Below are positions 59,432 to 64,000 of a DNA stretch of 64,000 nt, one piece after another; the stretch's first letter is position 1; each line of letters opens with the position of its first letter. A program made the translations under genes and the position numbers. This DNA comes from Legionella lansingensis (GTDB lineage Bacteria > Pseudomonadota > Gammaproteobacteria > Legionellales > Legionellaceae): contig NZ_LT906451.1 in assembly GCF_900187355.1 (NCBI RefSeq), positions 930,501 through 994,500 of the forward strand, written 5' to 3'. The notes under the pieces are model-generated. The model was not told where the DNA came from. It made no database searches and was given only the letters and a program-made list of their open reading frames with translations.

Positions 59432-60703
59432 ATGTGTGCACAACATTCTTCAAAGAAAAAGTGGTTAAGTACTCCAGTGTTATACGCTATTATGATCATT
59501 CTTGGTTTACTTAGCGGTTATTCGGATTTCCCTTTATTAAAAACATTTGGGCTATTTATCGCAGATGTCTTTATCAAGATATTTAAATGCATTAGTTTAC
59601 CCATTATCGCTCTCTCCATCATCGTCACTTTAGCCAATTATCGTGCGGATGGTGCCATGCGAAAAATTTGGCGTCGAGCCATGTCTTATACATTGGGGAC
59701 AACCCTGATTGCTGCAGCAATTAGCTGTCTTTTGTATTTGCTTATTCAGCCTGGTATGGTTGGTATTATAAAGCAAACCCCGGTTGCTCCTGAAACCACC
59801 AAACTTGGCTACTTCGAGCATATTGCTAACCTTATTCCATCGAGTATTCTGGCACCTTTTTTAGAACATCAGGTTATGGGCGTATTGTTGATTGGGATAG
59901 TCGTGGGAGTGGCTATACGGTTTATTCCTGAGCCTGAGGCTAGACAGACTATTACGCAATTTTTCCGTGGAGCGCATGGACTGTTCATGGTAATAACCAA
60001 TTGGATTATCGCAGTTATTCCTATAGGTTTATACGGATTTATTACCACAACGGTAGTACAACTGCGGGATGGTGTGGCAATTAAAGGGATTGGGGAGTAT
60101 TTGCTAATTGTCGTTCTTGCGAACTTAATTCAAGGGTTAGTTGTCCTGCCATTATGGTTAAAGTCACAAGGGATAAAACCCTTCGCAGCTTTTAAAGGCA
60201 TGTTGCCTGCGCTGTCTGTTGCTTTTTTCTCAAAATCATCAGTGGGTACACTACCTGTGACTATGGAAACGGCAGAGAAAAACTTACAAGTTAAGCCTGA
60301 GGTAAGCCGTTTTGTATTACCGCTATGCACCAGCCTGAATATGAACGGTTGTGCGGCATTTATTTTTGCAACAGTTATTTACCTTATGCAAAATCACGGT
60401 ATCGTCATTTCCTTGCCTATGATGGCATTGTGGGTGGTGATTGCCACTATAGCAGCAATAGGTAATGCTGGAGTTCCAATGGGTTGCTTCTTCTTAAGCG
60501 CTAGTTTGCTCGCCAGTATGAATGTACCTATTACCTTAATGGGGGTCATTTTACCGTTTTATAGTCTTATCGATATGCTTGAAACGTCATTAAACGTTTG
60601 GTCTGATTCTTGTGTGGCCAAAGTTGTTAATGAAAAAGTGAATGCTGATCAATACTTGGCCCAACAGCTGCCTGCTATTAGCCCTGAACTGGTGACGGAG
60701 TAG
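59432..60703 (+). CDS. DAACS-family amino acid:cation symporter, possibly cystine importer
   Basis: A 423-residue dicarboxylate/amino acid:cation symporter (GltP/TcyP/SstT superfamily) with about eight membrane helices and two re-entrant hairpins. The serine-rich hairpin tip is AFFSKSSVGTLPVTMETAE, and the TM7 NMxG-type motif is LNMNGCAAFIFATVIYL; the second hairpin holds NAGVPMGCFFLSASLL and the TM8 Asp segment SLIDMLETSLNVWSD. Members carry glutamate, aspartate, serine or, for TcyP, L-cystine. The Cys-rich leader upstream makes cystine or cysteine the leading guess. It ends next to a convergent orphan gene. Confidence 0.88.
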   Translation: MCAQHSSKKKWLSTPVLYAIMIILGLLSGYSDFPLLKTFGLFIADVFIKIFKCISLPIIALSIIVTLANYRADGAMRKIWRRAMSYTLGTTLIAAAISCLLYLLIQPGMVGIIKQTPVAPETTKLGYFEHIANLIPSSILAPFLEHQVMGVLLIGIVVGVAIRFIPEPEARQTITQFFRGAHGLFMVITNWIIAVIPIGLYGFITTTVVQLRDGVAIKGIGEYLLIVVLANLIQGLVVLPLWLKSQGIKPFAAFKGMLPALSVAFFSKSSVGTLPVTMETAEKNLQVKPEVSRFVLPLCTSLNMNGCAAFIFATVIYLMQNHGIVISLPMMALWVVIATIAAIGNAGVPMGCFFLSASLLASMNVPITLMGVILPFYSLIDMLETSLNVWSDSCVAKVVNEKVNADQYLAQQLPAISPELVTE

Positions 60704-61063
60704 CTATTTACTGCAATGTTTAGGGACGTCCCTAAACATTGTCTCGAAATGTTTCGTGATGTAATTAATTTCTTCCAGGGCTTCTCTTGCATGGTTAGAT
60801 AGAAGATGATGTTCATCTTTGATATTTGCCAAAGAGTAAGCCACCTCTAGCATAACGACAGAAAGGTATTGTAATACTATCTCACTTTTACTTTTTTTAA
60901 ATGACGATACCTCATCAATAAGTGCAATAGTCATTTCAAGTTCGTCGTTATGAACTTCATTCTGTAATTTCTTTAACTCTTTATTCAATTCCTCTAGGGG
61001 GCTCCAGGTCTTAGCTAATAATCCTTTAAATTCCTTTGTCTTAAACTCAGATGGTGCAAACAT
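60704..61063 (-). CDS. Orphan small helical protein
   Basis: A 119-residue soluble, charged, helical protein (for example LEELNKELKKLQNEVHNDELEM), not recognised. No signal peptide. Its stop abuts the transporter stop on the other strand. It lies 18 bp after another orphan on the same strand (61082-62098), so the two may be co-transcribed. The pairing of a small helical protein with a larger one recalls chaperone-effector or immunity-type pairs, but nothing in the sequence shows this. Confidence 0.65.
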   Translation of the reverse strand: MFAPSEFKTKEFKGLLAKTWSPLEELNKELKKLQNEVHNDELEMTIALIDEVSSFKKSKSEIVLQYLSVVMLEVAYSLANIKDEHHLLSNHAREALEEINYITKHFETMFRDVPKHCSK

Positions 61064-61081
61064 TCTGGCTCCTCTGATGAC

Positions 61082-62098
61082 CTATAGTTGTTTGGTCGCA
61101 TCTACAGACACTGCAATATCAGATAAAACACTGACTGCAGCGGTAGTTGCAGAAGCTAAAACGCTTAGCGCCGCTTCACGGAGATTCTTATTTTTTGAAG
61201 AGTAAGCAATCGCAGCTATTGTCTCTTGTACCCCATGTCCTTTACTCTTATATTGTAGCCACTGTGCCGAGTGCGTAATCCATGGAGGTTGCACCTCGAC
61301 ACCCTTATCGTAAAATTTGATGTTTTTAGCGAGCTCTGGGTAAGTGTCAGTGAGTCGTTTAACAAAACGTAACTCTTTTGCAGTATAAAACCCTGGGCCA
61401 CCAGACGTTTTGTCTTTTTTGGCAGGCGCTTGACTAATAAAATCAGGATTATGAAGGTACTGGTCTACATTGAAGTGAACGGTTTTCCCATCCAAAAGCG
61501 TTTTTAAGATCCCCGCTTTACATGCTCGATCAATCATTGTAATGTTTTCTTTTGTGATCTGAGACATATCTTTGACTGAAATCTCGTATCGAGGTAATGG
61601 AGCGAGTTTGGGCACTTCTTGATAGAATTCAACATAACCCTCCACAAGATGTTCTTGAAGACCAGAGGAAACATCGCTGCCATGCCAAATTTTATATCCA
61701 TACAAACTCTCCTCAGAGCTTAAAGTGGAACTTTGGATGCGGTAGTGATCATTTAAATGATCGATAATGAGGTTACCCTCTCCCAAAAAGGGTGATAATG
61801 CAAACAATATGGCTGATTCATCTATGTTATAGCCATACACTCGGTCACCTACCTGAAAACGTAGCACTTCTAAATCTGATACTTGGCATTCGGCCGGGCA
61901 TTCGCTGCGAATCCTGTTTAATAATGCTTGCAACTTCTCTCCCACTTGCGTGCCTGAGTATTCCCAAGCGCCACTGGCATTTTGGACATCGGTGAAGAAG
62001 TCGAAGATAATTGGCTTTATTTCATTGACAGCCTCTTGTTTTTTTCCTGCATCTAATAAAAGAGTTACTTTATTTAGATTGTTTTCTGTGACCAACAT
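61082..62098 (-). CDS. Orphan protein, possible effector
   Basis: A 338-residue protein with no recognised family. It has mixed alpha/beta character in the first 200 residues (DRVYGYNIDESAILFALSPFLGEGNLIIDHL; YGYKIWHGSDVSSGLQEHLVEGYVEFYQ) and an Ala/Ser-rich helix near the C-terminus (REAALSVLASATTAAVSVLSDIAVSV) that could be membrane-associated. I use ATG 62098; a TTG at 62119 is also in frame. Upstream of the 119-residue gene, same strand. Possible Dot/Icm substrate by style only. Confidence 0.65.
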   Translation of the reverse strand: MLVTENNLNKVTLLLDAGKKQEAVNEIKPIIFDFFTDVQNASGAWEYSGTQVGEKLQALLNRIRSECPAECQVSDLEVLRFQVGDRVYGYNIDESAILFALSPFLGEGNLIIDHLNDHYRIQSSTLSSEESLYGYKIWHGSDVSSGLQEHLVEGYVEFYQEVPKLAPLPRYEISVKDMSQITKENITMIDRACKAGILKTLLDGKTVHFNVDQYLHNPDFISQAPAKKDKTSGGPGFYTAKELRFVKRLTDTYPELAKNIKFYDKGVEVQPPWITHSAQWLQYKSKGHGVQETIAAIAYSSKNKNLREAALSVLASATTAAVSVLSDIAVSVDATKQL

Positions 62099-62162
62099 AT
62101 TATCAACATGTAAAAACAAAAACCATAATAAGATATTAACACGAAGAAAGATAACCGTGAAG

Positions 62163-62198
62163 ATTGACTAACCTAATCATGGTTACGGTTAAGTCAAT
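62163..62198. repeat. Hairpin overlapping the dapE stop
   Basis: ATTGACTAACC (62163-62173) and GGTTAAGTCAAT (62187-62198) pair with one bulged base; the central TAATCATGGTTA is itself nearly symmetric. It covers the dapE stop codon and resembles the hairpin at 58018-58057 (TTGACTTA ends, GTAAC centre). No T-run follows on the dapE strand, so it is a poor classical terminator. Confidence 0.5.
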
Positions 62199-63324
62199 GT
62201 AAAAGCTGTTCGCAGATACTGTAGTAAATAGAACTCAAAACACCCAGGTCGTTCAATGACACACATTCATTCACTTGATGAATGGTTCCATTCAATGGAC
62301 CTAATTCAATGACTTCAACCCCGTAGGGTGCAATAAAGCGGCCATCTGAAGTTCCTCCGCCGGTTGACAATTCAGGGGTTCTATTAGTCACTTGCTGAAT
62401 AGCTCTAATACAACTCTCCAACAATTTGCCCTGTGCCGTTAAAAAAGGCTCGCCATTCAATGTCCATTCGATAGTAGGTAGTAATCCATGGTTTTTAAAA
62501 CAGGATTCGACGGCTGCTTTCAATGTATCAGCAGATTGCTCAGTTGAAAATCGGAAATTAAAATGTAGGGTTAGTTCACCAGGAATAATATTACCCCCAT
62601 GGCCACCAGCTTTAATATGAGTAATTTGCAAGGAGGTTGGTGGAAAATATTGATTGCCTGTATCCCATGTTCTTGAAGTTAGCTCTGCAAGAACCGGACT
62701 TATATTATGGATGGGATTTTGAGCAAGATGAGGGTAGGCAACATGCCCTTGTTTTCCGTGCAAGATTAATTTGCCTGTTAATGATCCACGTCGACCGATT
62801 CTAATAACATCTCCCAATAATTGACTACTTGAAGGTTCGCCTATTACACAGAAATCGGGTTTAACCCCTTGCTTATGGAGCTCAGACATAACATAGGGGG
62901 TTCCTAAAGCAAATTCATCGCCTTCTTCTCCACTGGTAATGAGAAAGCCAAGACTTCCTGTAAAATGAGAGAGATTTTCCACAAAGCGTGTGGCCATAAG
63001 CATCATGGAGGCAAGACTTCCTTTCATATCTGCTGTGCCACGGCCATAAAGGAGGCCATCAATTTCTTCCACAATAAATGGGTCTGTACGCCATTTGTCC
63101 ACTTCACCTACTGGAACGACATCGGTGTGGCCAGCAAACACTAATAGTGGGGATCCTTGACCCAAGCGTGCAAAAAAATTGCTGACAGGTGGATTGTTAA
63201 AGCGCTGGCATTGAAAACCCAGTCCTTCAAGAAAAGCAATCATAAACTCTTGACAATCGGCATCATTGGGCGTAATCGAGGGGAATTCCACAAGTTTAGT
63301 GAGCAGGGTTTTTATTTTATTCAT
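62194..63324 (-). CDS. dapE: Succinyl-diaminopimelate desuccinylase
   Basis: A 376-residue M20 metallopeptidase-family enzyme of lysine/diaminopimelate synthesis, hydrolysing N-succinyl-LL-DAP to LL-DAP. Metal motifs are [22 protein letters not shown] and SGEEGDE, and the late [13 protein letters not shown] is typical for DapE. Its ATG overlaps the dapD stop (ATGA), so dapD-dapE are coupled. Length is normal. Confidence 0.97.
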   Translation of the reverse strand: MNKIKTLLTKLVEFPSITPNDADCQEFMIAFLEGLGFQCQRFNNPPVSNFFARLGQGSPLLVFAGHTDVVPVGEVDKWRTDPFIVEEIDGLLYGRGTADMKGSLASMMLMATRFVENLSHFTGSLGFLITSGEEGDEFALGTPYVMSELHKQGVKPDFCVIGEPSSSQLLGDVIRIGRRGSLTGKLILHGKQGHVAYPHLAQNPIHNISPVLAELTSRTWDTGNQYFPPTSLQITHIKAGGHGGNIIPGELTLHFNFRFSTEQSADTLKAAVESCFKNHGLLPTIEWTLNGEPFLTAQGKLLESCIRAIQQVTNRTPELSTGGGTSDGRFIAPYGVEVIELGPLNGTIHQVNECVSLNDLGVLSSIYYSICEQLLH

Positions 63325-64000
63325 TTAACATCTCTTAACAGCTCATTAATACTAACCTTTGCACGTGTTTTTTCATCAACTTGTTTTACAATCACAGCAC
63401 AATAAAGACTATAATGCCCGTCCTCACTGGGCAGATTTCCCGGGACAACAACTGAACCTGCAGGAATCCGGCCATAGGTGATCGTACCGGTTAAACGATT
63501 ATAGATTTTTGTGCTTTGACCTAAGAATACTCCCATTGACAAAACGGAATCACGTTCAACAATAACCCCCTCGACGACTTCTGAACGTGCTCCTATGAAG
63601 CAATTGTCCTCGATAATGGTAGGGTTAGCTTGTAGAGGCTCCAAAACACCGCCTATACCGGCCCCTCCAGAGAGATGTACATTTTTTCCAATTTGTGCAC
63701 AAGAACCTACCGTTGCCCAGGTATCAACCATTACTCCTTCATCGATGTAAGCGCCGACATTGACATAAGAAGGCATTAGCACTGTATTTTTGCCGATAAA
63801 TGCTCCATGCCTAACCATGGCATGAGGAACAACGCGTACCCCGGTGTTTTGGAATTCCTGAAGGCCAAATTCTGCAAATTTAAGTGAGACTTTATCGTAG
63901 AATTTTGTGAAGCCTGCATCAATTACTCGATTGGGGTTCAGTCTAAAGGAAAGGAGTACGGCTTTCTTGAGCCACTGATGTACAACCCATTCCCCGTTTT
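63321..64000 (-). CDS. dapD: Tetrahydrodipicolinate N-succinyltransferase, 5' end outside window
   Basis: The frame is open to the right edge, so the gene is truncated by the window. About 226 residues are visible: [19 protein letters not shown], then the hexapeptide-repeat left-handed beta-helix ([48 protein letters not shown]) and the C-terminal [27 protein letters not shown]. It succinylates tetrahydrodipicolinate using succinyl-CoA, the step two before DapE. An internal ATG at 63818 is not the start. Full enzymes are about 275 residues, so roughly 50 are missing. Confidence 0.96.
   Translation of the reverse strand, partial: NGEWVVHQWLKKAVLLSFRLNPNRVIDAGFTKFYDKVSLKFAEFGLQEFQNTGVRVVPHAMVRHGAFIGKNTVLMPSYVNVGAYIDEGVMVDTWATVGSCAQIGKNVHLSGGAGIGGVLEPLQANPTIIEDNCFIGARSEVVEGVIVERDSVLSMGVFLGQSTKIYNRLTGTITYGRIPAGSVVVPGNLPSEDGHYSLYCAVIVKQVDEKTRAKVSINELLRDVK

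Overview
The window looks like chromosome of a Legionella species or a close relative (Gammaproteobacteria). Two things point there. The housekeeping blocks keep gammaproteobacterial order: kdsD-kdsC-lptC-lptA-lptB lies divergent from mlaFEDCB-ibaG-murA. Between them and elsewhere sit eukaryote-like, effector-type genes (a coiled-coil protein with a Ser/Thr kinase core, an F-box protein, orphan helical proteins) and a giant LapA/RtxA-type adhesin. The species cannot be named from sequence alone.

Layout. 1-4211 (minus) is an Lhr-type helicase that runs off the left edge and carries an in-frame palindromic element. 4404-6258 (minus) is an archease-rtcB RNA-ligation operon. 6693-19631 (plus) is a 4312-residue type I-secreted adhesin with an N-terminal retention module (TAAG, a LapG-type site), 15 near-identical 185-residue repeats, a von Willebrand A domain and RTX repeats. 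19711-24065 holds glutaminase, a short MgtE-like transporter and trpGDC. 24244-32935 is the Kdo/LPS-export locus and the divergent Mla lipid-transport/ibaG/murA/Nif3-like operon. 32932-36464 holds TerC and two orphan proteins. 36788-41135 is a surface-glycan set: a UbiA-family decaprenyl-phosphate phosphoribosyltransferase-like protein, an AftB-like GT-C enzyme and a PglF/WbpM dehydratase. 41138-46427 is an RND efflux pair followed by a cyclase and CsaA. 46570-56392 is an accessory stretch with the kinase-like protein, an SDR, a permease, a GNAT, the F-box protein and a helical protein with a promoter/operator. 56531-64000 holds a GNAT, tRNA-Ser(GGA), a secreted small protein, NagZ, a cysteine-rich leader peptide with its transporter, two orphans, and dapE-dapD (dapD cut by the right edge).

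The most striking regulatory signal is at 59226-59432. A 31-codon ORF ends in six consecutive Cys codons and a stop just before a DAACS-family symporter, and part of the leader can pair perfectly with the symporter's Shine-Dalgarno. I read this as a candidate cysteine-sensing leader controlling a cystine/cysteine-type importer, which would fit the known cysteine dependence of legionellae. Other notable items are the 4-unit higher-order period inside the adhesin repeats, a dispersed palindromic element family with one copy translated inside lhr, and the UbiA/AftB-like neighbour pair reminiscent of mycobacterial arabinan synthesis.
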